Below, piece by piece: positions 1-9,032 of a stretch of DNA of 64,000 nucleotides; positions within the stretch are counted from its first letter, which is position 1; every line of letters starts with the position of its first letter. The notes below the pieces were generated by a model, which saw nothing but the letters and a program-made list of their open reading frames with translations, did no database searches and was not told the DNA's origin. The stretch is from assembly GCA_017304655.1 (NCBI GenBank), contig JAFKLY010000004.1, forward strand, positions 124,001-188,000. Direction: 5' to 3'. The stretch comes from Sphingomonas sp. GTDB lineage: Bacteria; Pseudomonadota; Alphaproteobacteria; Sphingomonadales; Sphingomonadaceae. A program made the position numbers and the translations under genes.

Positions 1-2
1 TT

Positions 3-869
3 GCCAGGCAGTTGATCGACGGAAAAGTCGGATCCGGTCTCGACGTCATCCTTGGCGGTGGTCGCGCCAATTTCATGCCGGCGGGGACCAAGGATCCCGA
101 ACATCCCGACAAGGACGGCAAGCGCGCCGATGGCCGCGACCTGACTGGCGACTGGCGTCGCCGAAATCCGGGTGGCGCCTATGTCTGGAACAGAGCTGGC
201 TTCGAAACGGTCGACTTGGCTCATCGGTCCCGTCTGCTCGGTCTCTTCGCGCCCGATCATATGCAGTATGAAGCCGACCGCGCTGGCGACGCGGGGGGCG
301 AGCCGTCATTGGCGCAGATGACGCGCGCCGCCATCACGATGTTGGGTCGCCGCGACAATGGCTTTGTGCTGCTGGTCGAGGGTGGCCGGATCGATCACGC
401 CCATCATGCCGGTAACGCGCGCCGTGCCCTTGAGGACACGATCGCTCTCGACGAGGCGGTGCGTACGGCCCTTGAAATGACTGATCGCAGGGACACGCTC
501 GTACTGGTTACTGCCGATCACAGCCATACCCTTGCGATCAGCGGCTATGCCCAACGCGGCAACCCCATATTGGGCATCGCGGCCGCTGGCGGCAAGTCAC
601 TCAAGGCGCGGGACGGCAAGGGCTATACGACGCTCGGCTATGCCAATGGTCCGGGCGCACTGGAGGCAGGTGTCCGCGCTGATCCTGCGGCGACGGACAC
701 CACGGCGCTCGACTATCAACAGCAGGCGCTGGTGCCCTTGGGCTCTGAAACCCATGGCGGCGATGATGTCGTCGCGCGGGCATCCGGTCCCATGGCGCAT
801 TTGATCAAGGGCACGATCGAACAGCACACCCTCTTTCATGTGATGCGCGATGCCATGGCGGCGCGGTGA
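3..869 (+). CDS. PhoA-type alkaline phosphatase, C-terminal part (5' end outside window)
   Basis: The reading frame is already open at the window edge, so the N-terminus with the catalytic serine is missing. The visible 288 residues carry the C-terminal metal-binding signature of the alkaline phosphatase superfamily: VEGGRIDHAHHAGNA (Asp and His ligands), TADHSHT, and ETHGGDDV near the end. Such enzymes hydrolyse phosphomonoesters outside the cytoplasm and release inorganic phosphate. The next gene on the same strand starts about 355 bp downstream, so it need not be in the same transcript. A second, divergent member of the family lies at 54989-56176. The family call is secure; substrate range is not visible. 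Confidence 0.9.
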   Translation, partial: ARQLIDGKVGSGLDVILGGGRANFMPAGTKDPEHPDKDGKRADGRDLTGDWRRRNPGGAYVWNRAGFETVDLAHRSRLLGLFAPDHMQYEADRAGDAGGEPSLAQMTRAAITMLGRRDNGFVLLVEGGRIDHAHHAGNARRALEDTIALDEAVRTALEMTDRRDTLVLVTADHSHTLAISGYAQRGNPILGIAAAGGKSLKARDGKGYTTLGYANGPGALEAGVRADPAATDTTALDYQQQALVPLGSETHGGDDVVARASGPMAHLIKGTIEQHTLFHVMRDAMAAR

Positions 870-1091
870 TCGAAGGATGACTGGCCATACACATCGTGGC
901 GAAAGCTCTGCGCCGGCCGTCGCCACTTAAAACACTTCCTTGCGGCCAAGCGCACGGGCCGCGAGGCGCAAAATTTGGATGCAACAGCAGCGCGACCCCT
1001 CGAGGTCAGGGGTGCCCACTTAGCCGACGGCATCGCTGCCAAGCCGTCCGAAAATCACTGACATCTTGCACGCCTTTTTGCCGGCCTGTGG

Positions 1092-1109
1092 ACGTCACAA
1101 AACCGACAT
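1092..1109 (+). promoter_or_regulatory. candidate PHO box (two half-sites 11 bp apart)
   Basis: ACGTCAC-aaaa-CCGACAT resembles the PhoB-binding arrangement CTGTCAT-n4-CTGTCAT, matching 4/7 and 5/7 with the expected 11-bp period and an A-rich spacer. It lies about 115 bp upstream of the lipoprotein/TonB receptor genes and beside a phosphatase gene, which makes phosphate control plausible. The match is imperfect and was found by eye. Confidence 0.3.
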
Positions 1110-1224
1110 AAAAACTCAACCCAGCTGTCATGGTCGCCTCCTAAGAGGCCCCCGAAGGCGTCAGGGGGGCGGTCGACTCGCCTCTCGTCCTGCGCCGCGA
1201 TCGCGAGTCAGACCGGAGATAAAG

Positions 1225-2796
1225 ATGACCAAGATTTCCCGTATTTCGAAGTTGATGCTGACGGCCTGCGGTTGTGCGGCTCTGGCTGCCTGCGGCGCCC
1301 AGGATATTGCCTCGCCTGGCGAGGGCGTCATCGTGGTCCCCACGCCGACGCCTTCTCCGAGCCCGTCACCGTCGCCGACTCCGACCCCGGGTGCTGGTCT
1401 GGTTACGCCTGCCGCGGCATGCCCCACGATCCCCGGTCCCGACCAGCTCGTCAACAGCGGGACGATCAGCGGACCGACCGGCGAATATCGCAACTGTGCC
1501 TTCCCGGCTCGCTTCACGGCCAACACACAAATCCCCCGCGCCACAGGCGTCATCTACTCGCTCGCCGGTCGAGTCGACGTTGGCACCGACCAGGGCGCTG
1601 CCAGCACCGGCAACAATGTCACGCTGACGATTGATCCGGGTGTCGTTGTCTTCGGCGGCACCGGCGTGTCCTTCCTTGTGGTGAATCGCGGCAACCAGAT
1701 CGACGCTGTCGGAACACCGACACGCCCCATCATCTTCACCGGTCGCGGTAACGTCACCGGGACGGCGACCGACGATACATCGCAGTTGTGGGGCGGCGTC
1801 GTCCTGCTCGGCCGTGCGCCAATTACCGATTGCCTCGCGCCTTTGGCGACGCCCGGCACCACGGCGTGCGAGCGCGACACCGAAGGTACCAGCAATGCCC
1901 TTTATGGGGGCGCGACACCTACGGATAGCAGCGGCCGGATGCAGTATGTTCAAATCCGCTATTCCGGCTTCATCCTGTCGTCGAACTCCGAATTGCAGGG
2001 CCTGACCCCAGCCGGCGTCGGCAGCGGAACGGTGCTGGACCATATCCAGGTCCACAACAGCTCGGACGATGGCATTGAGATCTTCGGCGGTCGGCCCAAC
2101 CTGAAATATCTGGTCCTCACCGGCAACGAGGATGACAATCTCGATACCGATGTCGGCTATAAGGGCTTCATCCAGTTCGTTATCGCCGCACAGCGCAATG
2201 GCGTTGGCGACGCGATGATCGAAGCCGACTCCGACAACACGCTGGAAGAAAATACGCCGCGCCAGAATACGCGTCTGGCCAACTTCACCTTCATCCAGCG
2301 TTCGACGACCGGGTCGGATCTGGCCGCGATCCTCCTGCGCGGCAGCACGGACTATACGCTGGTCAACGGTCTCGTCGTGAGCCCGAGCCTGGCCTGTCTC
2401 CGGATCAGCCGAGCGAACACGATCCGCGCGGCCGACCCGGCATTGGACGAAGCCGGCCCGCCAGTGTTCCACTCGATCAGCATGCAGTGCGCCGCCTCGC
2501 CGTTCCTCGGAAACAGCGGCGTGACCGATGCGCAGGTGCGTACGCTCTTCGAGGGCGGGACCAACAACATCTCGACCTATGTGCCGAGCCTCGTCAACGG
2601 CTTCATCAACGGTGCGACCGAGACTGCGCGACCGGCCTTTGCAGCCTCGACACTCGGCAGCTTCTTCGTCTCGCCTGGCTATGTGGGCGCGGTGAAGGAT
2701 GCCAACGACACCTGGTATGCCGGTTGGACCTGCAACTCGGTGGTGCTGAACTTCGGTGCCACCAGCGCGGCTTGCACCACCCTGCCGACAACCTGA
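1225..2796 (+). CDS. large secreted lipoprotein, predicted repetitive beta fold, partner of the next TonB receptor
   Basis: 523 residues from an ATG preceded by GGAGATAAAG; the frame runs upstream to 1066, but the signal sequence fixes this start. The N-terminus is a lipoprotein signal with lipobox LAAC (Cys23), followed by a low-complexity linker, PTPTPSPSPSPSPTPTPG. The rest is rich in short Gly/Asn/Thr/Val segments, as in right-handed beta-helix proteins, and includes WGGVVLLGRAPI, a motif I associate with uncharacterised lipoproteins encoded beside TonB-dependent receptors. It probably sits at the cell surface and helps capture substrate for the receptor encoded 71 bp downstream. No catalytic motif is visible and the substrate is unknown. 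Confidence 0.7.
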   Translation: MTKISRISKLMLTACGCAALAACGAQDIASPGEGVIVVPTPTPSPSPSPSPTPTPGAGLVTPAAACPTIPGPDQLVNSGTISGPTGEYRNCAFPARFTANTQIPRATGVIYSLAGRVDVGTDQGAASTGNNVTLTIDPGVVVFGGTGVSFLVVNRGNQIDAVGTPTRPIIFTGRGNVTGTATDDTSQLWGGVVLLGRAPITDCLAPLATPGTTACERDTEGTSNALYGGATPTDSSGRMQYVQIRYSGFILSSNSELQGLTPAGVGSGTVLDHIQVHNSSDDGIEIFGGRPNLKYLVLTGNEDDNLDTDVGYKGFIQFVIAAQRNGVGDAMIEADSDNTLEENTPRQNTRLANFTFIQRSTTGSDLAAILLRGSTDYTLVNGLVVSPSLACLRISRANTIRAADPALDEAGPPVFHSISMQCAASPFLGNSGVTDAQVRTLFEGGTNNISTYVPSLVNGFINGATETARPAFAASTLGSFFVSPGYVGAVKDANDTWYAGWTCNSVVLNFGATSAACTTLPTT

Positions 2797-2803
2797 TCCG
2801 ACC

Positions 2804-2843
2804 GCGGGGTAGCGCTCTTTGGCGCTGCCCCGCAGTTTTTTTT
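2804..2843 (+). terminator. intrinsic terminator or attenuator between lipoprotein and receptor genes
   Basis: The 12-bp stem GCGGGGTAGCGC / GCGCTGCCCCGC (one G-T pair) has a 6-nt loop and is followed, two bases later, by eight T. It starts 8 bp after the lipoprotein stop and ends 24 bp before the receptor ATG. It has the full form of a Rho-independent terminator and may set a high lipoprotein to low receptor expression ratio. Confidence 0.85.
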
Positions 2844-2867
2844 GAAATTTTCCCTGGGGGATATTGC

Positions 2868-5582
2868 ATGCCGAAGCCACACAGTCTGGCGAGCTTGCTT
2901 CTCGTTTCCACTGCTCTTGTGTCGCCGTCGGCTTATGCCCAATCGGCAGCTCCTGCGGGCACGCCGCAGAGCGCGCCCGCCGATGCTCCGGCGACTGCTG
3001 AGCCCGAACAGGAAGAAGAGGTAGACATCTCCATCCCGGGCGGCGCCAGCGCTCCCACGGGGGAGATAGTCGTGACGGGCCGCCGCAATGCCAACATCGT
3101 GCGCACCACCCCCCAAGTGGTTTCGGTGCTGTCGAGCGCCGATATCGCGCGAACGGGCGAGGGTGACATTTCCGGTGCGCTCCAGCGCGTGACGGGCCTG
3201 AGCGTTGTCGGCAATGGCTACGTCTATGTCCGCGGCCTCGGCGATCGTTACTCGCTCGCCCTGCTCAACGGCTCGCCCCTGCCGAGCCCCGAGCCTCTCA
3301 AGCGGGTCGTGCCGCTCGACATTTTCCCCACCAGCGTCATCGCCTCCTCATTCGTGCAGAAGAGCTATTCGGTGAACTTTCCAGGTGAATTTGGTGGAGG
3401 CGTCATCAATCTCACCACGAAGGCGATCCCACGCGAGCCCTTCTTGTCCGTGAGTGGATCGATCAGCGGAGATAGCGAAACGACACTCAAATTGGGGTAT
3501 ACTTATTTCGGCAGCAGGACCGATTGGACGGGCTTTGACAACGGCTCCCGCACCGCCCCTAAACTCTTCGCCGACGCCCTATCCAGCGGTAAGTTGATCG
3601 CTGTTGGAAGTGACTACACGACCGAAGAAATCGGATTGCTCGCTTCAAGCCTAGCCAATGCCAGCACAACTGTATTGCAGAGCAATAAAGACATTCCCTT
3701 CAATTTTTCGGGAGATGTCACTGGCGGCGGTTCCATCAGCCTGGGGGGCGCGGAGCTGGGAATTATTGCCACGGCCAGCCTTAACAATAGCTGGAAGACG
3801 AAGCAGACGCTGCAGCAAACGGCCGGGGCGCCCGACCTGTCGGTGGCGGACAATAATTTCAATCGCGTGGTCACGGAAAATCGTGTCGTGGCGAGCGGCC
3901 TGTTCGGCGCGGGACTGGAATTCGACGACAACAAGATACGCTGGACGAACCTGTTTGTCCGCGACACGCTCAAGCAGGGACGGCTCGCCATAGGCAACCG
4001 CTTCCAATCGGGCCCGCGCGATCTGCTTGTGCAGGATACAGCCTGGTACGAGCGGCAACTCCTGGACACGCAACTCACCGGCGAGTTCAGGTTCGACGCG
4101 CTCAGCATCGACCTTCGTGGCGGCTATGCAAAAACGCAGCGCGAAGCTCCCTATGAGCGGAGCTTTACCTATGTCCGCACCAATCAGCCGCTCGACCAGG
4201 ATCCGACCGGGAACAAGTTCGTCAACGATCTCGGTGGCAACAATCAGGAAGGCGTTGCGTCGATCTCGTTCAGCGATCTGACGGAAAACCTCTACTCGGG
4301 CGGCGTTGACGTCAGCTATGAGATCGTGCCGCGCGTGACGGCGACGGTCGGTTATGCTTATTCCGATACGGATCGTACCTCGACACGCCGCGATTTCACC
4401 TATCGTGGAAGCAATCTTCCGGTCAGCGTCCGGCAGCTGCGCCCTGACTATCTACTGTCTGATTATACCATTCAGACCTACGACATCGTATTGCTCGAGA
4501 CGTCAGGTCAGTCCGGGACCGCAGCATTCGAGGCGAAATTGCGCACGCATGCGGCCTATGGGCAGCTCAAGGCCGAAGTCATTCCCGGCGTGAAGGTCGA
4601 CCTTGGTGTCCGGTACGAAAAGGCCAAGCAGACGGTCGTGCCGATCGACCTGTTCAACTCCGGGACCGCAGGCATCGCGGCCACAAACCTTAAGAATGAC
4701 TATTGGCTGCCCGGCGGCACCGTGACCTGGGAATTTATGCCGGATATGCAATTGCGGCTCAGCGCTTCCAAGACGATCGCCCGTCCTCAGTTCCGCGAGC
4801 TGGTTTCGCAGCTCTATCTGGACACTGACTCCAACCGCAACTTCCGCGGCAATCCATCCCTGGTCGATACCAAGCTCACCAATGTGGAGGGTCGTTATGA
4901 GTGGTTCTTCGGCCGTGATCAGAGGCTCACCCTTGGCGCCTTCTACAAGAAGATCGACAAGCCGATCGAAGCCTTTTCCTCGGTCAATGCGTCGGACGGA
5001 TCGGTCAATACCAGCTTCGCGAATGCGCCCAAGGCAACGCTTTATGGCGCGGAACTCGAAGCGCAGAAAACCATTGCGCTGGACAACGTGCTGGGCGGCG
5101 ATTTCTTCGCCACCCGTCGCTTGCTGCTGGTCGCCAACTACACCTATTCGAAGTCGAAAATTAAGGTGAAGGCGAGCGACCTGGCGATCATCAACGGCGT
5201 GCCGCAGGCGGCCACGAACCTGTTCCAGGACGGACAGCCCCTCACCGGGCAGTCCGACCACCTGGTCAATCTCCAGATCGGTCTCGAGGATATAGACAAG
5301 CTCTCGCAGTTCACATTCCTGCTGAACTATGCGAGCAAGCGTGTCACCAGCCGCGGTCCCTCCGGCCAGCCCGACATCTACGAAGAGCCCGGCATCGGGC
5401 TGGATTTCGTGGCACGTCAGGGTCTCACCCTGTTCGGTGTGGACTCCGAGCTCAAATTTACCGCGCGAAACATCCTGACGACGAAATATCAGGAGTATCA
5501 GCAGCTCGGCGCCAACAAGATCTACTATAACCGTTACGATGTCGGCGCGCAGTTCTCCGTGTCTCTGGGCCTCAATTTCTAA
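2868..5582 (+). CDS. TonB-dependent outer-membrane receptor
   Basis: 904 residues from ATG 2868, preceded by a G-rich ribosome-binding site (CTGGGGG). A signal peptide ending near AYAQ is followed by an acidic linker, a TonB-box-like GEIVVTGRR, a plug domain (SADIARTGEGDISGALQRV, VYVRGLGDRYSLALLNG, GEFGGGVINLTTK) and a beta-barrel ending in the terminal phenylalanine NF. It should import a substrate across the outer membrane with energy from TonB-ExbBD. It follows the surface lipoprotein gene and is probably transcribed with it by readthrough of the hairpin between them. The substrate is not evident; phosphatase genes on both sides suggest a phosphorylated compound, but that is inference. Confidence 0.93.
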   Translation: MPKPHSLASLLLVSTALVSPSAYAQSAAPAGTPQSAPADAPATAEPEQEEEVDISIPGGASAPTGEIVVTGRRNANIVRTTPQVVSVLSSADIARTGEGDISGALQRVTGLSVVGNGYVYVRGLGDRYSLALLNGSPLPSPEPLKRVVPLDIFPTSVIASSFVQKSYSVNFPGEFGGGVINLTTKAIPREPFLSVSGSISGDSETTLKLGYTYFGSRTDWTGFDNGSRTAPKLFADALSSGKLIAVGSDYTTEEIGLLASSLANASTTVLQSNKDIPFNFSGDVTGGGSISLGGAELGIIATASLNNSWKTKQTLQQTAGAPDLSVADNNFNRVVTENRVVASGLFGAGLEFDDNKIRWTNLFVRDTLKQGRLAIGNRFQSGPRDLLVQDTAWYERQLLDTQLTGEFRFDALSIDLRGGYAKTQREAPYERSFTYVRTNQPLDQDPTGNKFVNDLGGNNQEGVASISFSDLTENLYSGGVDVSYEIVPRVTATVGYAYSDTDRTSTRRDFTYRGSNLPVSVRQLRPDYLLSDYTIQTYDIVLLETSGQSGTAAFEAKLRTHAAYGQLKAEVIPGVKVDLGVRYEKAKQTVVPIDLFNSGTAGIAATNLKNDYWLPGGTVTWEFMPDMQLRLSASKTIARPQFRELVSQLYLDTDSNRNFRGNPSLVDTKLTNVEGRYEWFFGRDQRLTLGAFYKKIDKPIEAFSSVNASDGSVNTSFANAPKATLYGAELEAQKTIALDNVLGGDFFATRRLLLVANYTYSKSKIKVKASDLAIINGVPQAATNLFQDGQPLTGQSDHLVNLQIGLEDIDKLSQFTFLLNYASKRVTSRGPSGQPDIYEEPGIGLDFVARQGLTLFGVDSELKFTARNILTTKYQEYQQLGANKIYYNRYDVGAQFSVSLGLNF

Positions 5583-5605
5583 ACCTTCTTATCCAATCCC
5601 CCCGA

Positions 5606-5646
5606 CGCCACCTCGATCCCTTGTCGAGGTGGCGTTTCCTTGTTTT
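5606..5646 (+). terminator. intrinsic terminator after TonB receptor
   Basis: A perfect 11-bp stem CGCCACCTCGA / TCGAGGTGGCG with a 7-nt loop is followed by TTTCCTTGTTTT. It starts 23 bp after the receptor stop and closes the lipoprotein/receptor unit. Confidence 0.88.
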
Positions 5647-6138
5647 CAAACGAGAGCCGGAGCGACTCCGCGCGCCGTCGGGCTCACGTCGAAAGTTCCT
5701 TCCCGGCCTTTTACACCGTCGCCATCCCGGGCTGCGTTGAGCGCACGCTTAGCGATCGTGGGCTTGGACGGTGCGCCGCACCCGGCCGATCGCCCTCTCG
5801 CGTTCCTTTGATGGCCGGCAACACGATCTGAGTTTAGCGGGATGTCCTGCGCCCAAGATGGATCGCGAAGCGCTCCTCATCCCCTCTGGTGGGCGGCGCG
5901 TCGGACGGTCTGAGGCCGCGCTTCAATTGGCGAACCGGGCCGTGCATCAAAACTGCAACAATTAACCGCTAGCTGCGCCCCACAGCTTGCCGGCAACTTT
6001 CCGTGCGCCGCCCCATCTATCGCGCTTGCGAGCGAGCGCCGGGCGGCGATGCGAACCAGGGCTTAGAGGCTGCCATCGATCAATTGCGGCCAAACCGCAT
6101 CGGCAGCCCCGCTTTCCACACGGGGCAAGGGGAAAATC
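5647..6138. other. non-coding stretch upstream of second TonB receptor
   Basis: About 490 bp without a credible gene; the ORFs here are short, overlapping and lack ribosome-binding sites. It should hold the promoter and leader of the 6139 receptor. The only AT-rich patch is near 5945-5970 (CATCAAAACTGCAACAATTAACC). I could not define -35/-10 elements or a convincing PHO box. Confidence 0.5.
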
Positions 6139-9027
6139 ATGCTTACCAACTTCCGTTTCGTCGCGCGTCTCACATCTTGCCTGCTTGGCAGCACCGCTAT
6201 TTTAGCGACGGCGTTGCCGCTGACGCCCGCTTTTGCGCAAACCTCCGGTGCCACGCTGTCGGGTAAGGTCTCCCAGGCTGATGGCGGAGCGATGCTGTCC
6301 GGCGCTGTCGTGACCTTGGTCGAGACCGGCCAAACGGCGGTGACTGACGACCAGGGCTTCTACCGGTTCGGCAATGTCGTACCGGGTGCTTACATGATCC
6401 GCGTCGACTATATCGGTTATCCCACGCTGACCGAGCAGGTGACGATCGGGACCGGCGCGATTAACCGGAATGTCATGCTTGGTGCCTCGGACGGCGATAC
6501 GATCCTTATCACCGGCCAGCGCGGTGCCCAGGCCAAGGCGCTCAGCGAACAACGCGCTGCAGATAATGTCCGCAATGTCGTCTCGGCTGATCAAGCCGGC
6601 CGCTTTCCGGACTTCAATGCGGCCGAATCGCTCCGCCGCGTGCCCGGTGTATCGGTTCAGCGCGAGGTCGATGCGGGAGAGGGCCGCTATATCTCGATCC
6701 GCGGTCTCGACAGCGGTCTCAACAACACACAGATCAATGGGATGAACGCGGCACAGCCGGAAAAGGAAAATCGCCGCGTCCCCCTGGACATGATCCAGAC
6801 GAGCGCACTCTCCTCGATCACCGTCCATAAGACGCTGCTGCCCGACCAGGATGCGGATGGGATCGGCGGCGCGGTCGTGCTCGAAACGGCCACGGCTTTC
6901 GACTATCGCAAGCCCGTGGCTGATATCACGCTGGCGGGTTTCTATCATGATCTTGCCGGCAAGGTCGCGCCCCAGGTGCAGGCGACGCTGGCGACGAAGT
7001 TCGGCGCGGACGACCGCTTCGGCATCCTGGTTTCGGGCGCCTGGTCCAAGCGCAAGACCAAGGGTTTCGTCTTCTACCAGGACGAGGAGTATCTCAGTTT
7101 CGCCGAGGATGATCCGTCGAGCGGGGTCACGCCGCTCCAGTATCATCTCACCGAATATGAAAATGAGCGCGAGAATATCTCCGCCAACCTCGCGCTGAAC
7201 TGGGCCGCGACCGATACCACCCAAATTACCTTCAAGGGCAGCTACAACCGACTCTTCGACAAGGAACTCAGTCACGCGCTCTACTTCGAGGGCGGCACGG
7301 ACGAATATGACGATGATGGCAAGCTGGTCCTGACCGAGCCGGGCAGCGCCAACCTCTTCAACCAATATGAAGAAACCGAGCTGACCCAACAAAGCTATGT
7401 GCTGAGCGGCGTCACCCGAACGGGCGGATTCACGGTCGACTATGGCATCGGCTATTCCGCTGGCAAGCGCGAAGAGCCCTTCGACAATGAGGTGGCTTTC
7501 ACCAAACAGCTGGATAGCAACCTGTTCGGCTATGATTTTTCCGGTCGTTTCCCCCGACCCAATCTGAGTGCAGCAGATATCGCGGCCATTTCCGATCCGG
7601 ACGGCTATGAACTGGGCTACAACGATATCGACATCGATACATCGAAGAACAGGCGCTACGCTGCGCATCTCAATGTGGCTTATGAGCCCAAGGCGTCCTG
7701 GCTACGTATGATCAAGGTAGGCGTGAAGGCGGAGCGGTCGCGCCGCACGCTGATCGAAGGCAATGTCATGGAATTGAGCGGTCCGCTGACGCTCAACCAG
7801 TTCGGAACGGGCCGGTTGATCGATACCGGCGCCGTCGGCGCCCCCTATGCGCCCTATCTTTCACTCAGTCTCGACAATCTGAAGGGCTGGCGCGGCTATG
7901 CGCAGGGGCTGATCGACAAGAATCCGGATTTCGTGAACGAATATGTCGAGGACGATGACAAGATCGCGCAGGACGCGGACAGCTACACCAGCGACGAGGA
8001 TATCTATGCCGGCTATGTCATGGCCAAGGCGGTTTGGGACAAGCTGGAAGTGATCGGCGGCCTGCGTATTGATCACACCCGTATCTCGTCGGACAATTAT
8101 GAGCTGATCTCGCTGGAGGATCAGGATCCGATCTACTCCAAGGTGAAGGGCAACGCGACTTACACCAATATCCTGCCGCGCCTGCAGATCAATTATCGCG
8201 CATCGAACAATTTCGTCGTGCGTGGCGCCTTCTACACTTCCATCGCCCGACCGGAGCCACTCTATATCTCGGGCGCGACCGAGATCGAGGAAGAGGATGG
8301 CGAGGTCGACGTGACGGTCGGCAATCCGGGCTTGAAGCCCGCCTATGCCTATAATTTCGACTTCAGTCTGGAGCGTTATTTCGGATCGGTCGGCCTCATC
8401 TCCGGCGGCGTCTTCTACAAGAAGATCGATCGCTTCATCTTCAGCGGCGTCGCCCCGGAAACGGAAGGCGACAAGGCGCGGTTCGAGAATGATCCACGGC
8501 TCGCGGGCAAGGTGATTGATGACGTGACCACCTATACCAACGGCAAGAGCGCGGAGATTTACGGCGTCGAAGTCAACGTGGTGCGCCAGTTCCCCGAATT
8601 GCCCGGCCCGCTCGGCGGTCTCGGCATCTATGCCAACGCCACCTTCCAGCACAGCAAGGCCAATACGGGTATCGAAGGCGTGCCGGAGGATGATTTCTTC
8701 AACGCGCCTCGCACCATTTTCACGGCGGCCGGAACCTACCAGAAATACGGCGTCGAGGCGACGCTGGCCTATAGCTGGCGTGATCGCCAGGCCGTTCGCT
8801 TCTCCAGCTACAATATGCGGATCGTCGAAGAACCCTATGGCTCGCTCGACGGCCAGATCCGCTATGCCTTGACACCGAAATTCAAGATCTTCGTCAATGC
8901 CGTCGATATCCTGAATTCAGGCAAGGATCCGATCGTGGACGAGCGCTATGGCGAGGGCAGCCGCTATCTGGAGGGTGCGACCTATACCGGCCGCACCATC
9001 ACTTTCGGCATCAACGCGTCGTTCTAA
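6139..9027 (+). CDS. TonB-dependent receptor with N-terminal carboxypeptidase-regulatory-like domain
   Basis: 962 residues; ATG 6139 follows GGGGCAAGGGG. After a signal peptide ending AFAQ, residues of about 35-115 form a carboxypeptidase-regulatory-like beta-sandwich (GKVSQADGGAMLSGAVVTL, VTDDQGFYRFGNVVPGAY). Next come a TonB-box-like DTILITGQRG, the plug (RAADNVRNVVSADQAGRFPD, RRVPGVSVQRE, ISIRGLDSGLNN) and a barrel ending in phenylalanine. The length and plug wording fit the large sphingomonad/Caulobacter/Xanthomonas receptor group. The phosphatase gene begins only 5 bp after the stop, so the two are surely co-transcribed and probably act on the same phosphorylated substrate or its products. 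Confidence 0.93.
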   Translation: MLTNFRFVARLTSCLLGSTAILATALPLTPAFAQTSGATLSGKVSQADGGAMLSGAVVTLVETGQTAVTDDQGFYRFGNVVPGAYMIRVDYIGYPTLTEQVTIGTGAINRNVMLGASDGDTILITGQRGAQAKALSEQRAADNVRNVVSADQAGRFPDFNAAESLRRVPGVSVQREVDAGEGRYISIRGLDSGLNNTQINGMNAAQPEKENRRVPLDMIQTSALSSITVHKTLLPDQDADGIGGAVVLETATAFDYRKPVADITLAGFYHDLAGKVAPQVQATLATKFGADDRFGILVSGAWSKRKTKGFVFYQDEEYLSFAEDDPSSGVTPLQYHLTEYENERENISANLALNWAATDTTQITFKGSYNRLFDKELSHALYFEGGTDEYDDDGKLVLTEPGSANLFNQYEETELTQQSYVLSGVTRTGGFTVDYGIGYSAGKREEPFDNEVAFTKQLDSNLFGYDFSGRFPRPNLSAADIAAISDPDGYELGYNDIDIDTSKNRRYAAHLNVAYEPKASWLRMIKVGVKAERSRRTLIEGNVMELSGPLTLNQFGTGRLIDTGAVGAPYAPYLSLSLDNLKGWRGYAQGLIDKNPDFVNEYVEDDDKIAQDADSYTSDEDIYAGYVMAKAVWDKLEVIGGLRIDHTRISSDNYELISLEDQDPIYSKVKGNATYTNILPRLQINYRASNNFVVRGAFYTSIARPEPLYISGATEIEEEDGEVDVTVGNPGLKPAYAYNFDFSLERYFGSVGLISGGVFYKKIDRFIFSGVAPETEGDKARFENDPRLAGKVIDDVTTYTNGKSAEIYGVEVNVVRQFPELPGPLGGLGIYANATFQHSKANTGIEGVPEDDFFNAPRTIFTAAGTYQKYGVEATLAYSWRDRQAVRFSSYNMRIVEEPYGSLDGQIRYALTPKFKIFVNAVDILNSGKDPIVDERYGEGSRYLEGATYTGRTITFGINASF

Positions 9028-9032
9028 GCAGC

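Noticed and set aside
1366..2880. 504-residue leftward ORF over the lipoprotein gene
   Set aside because: Antisense to a gene with a clear signal sequence; composition typical of antisense frames in GC-rich DNA.
6202..7668. 488-residue leftward ORF over the second TonB receptor
   Set aside because: Antisense shadow of a receptor with intact plug and barrel motifs.
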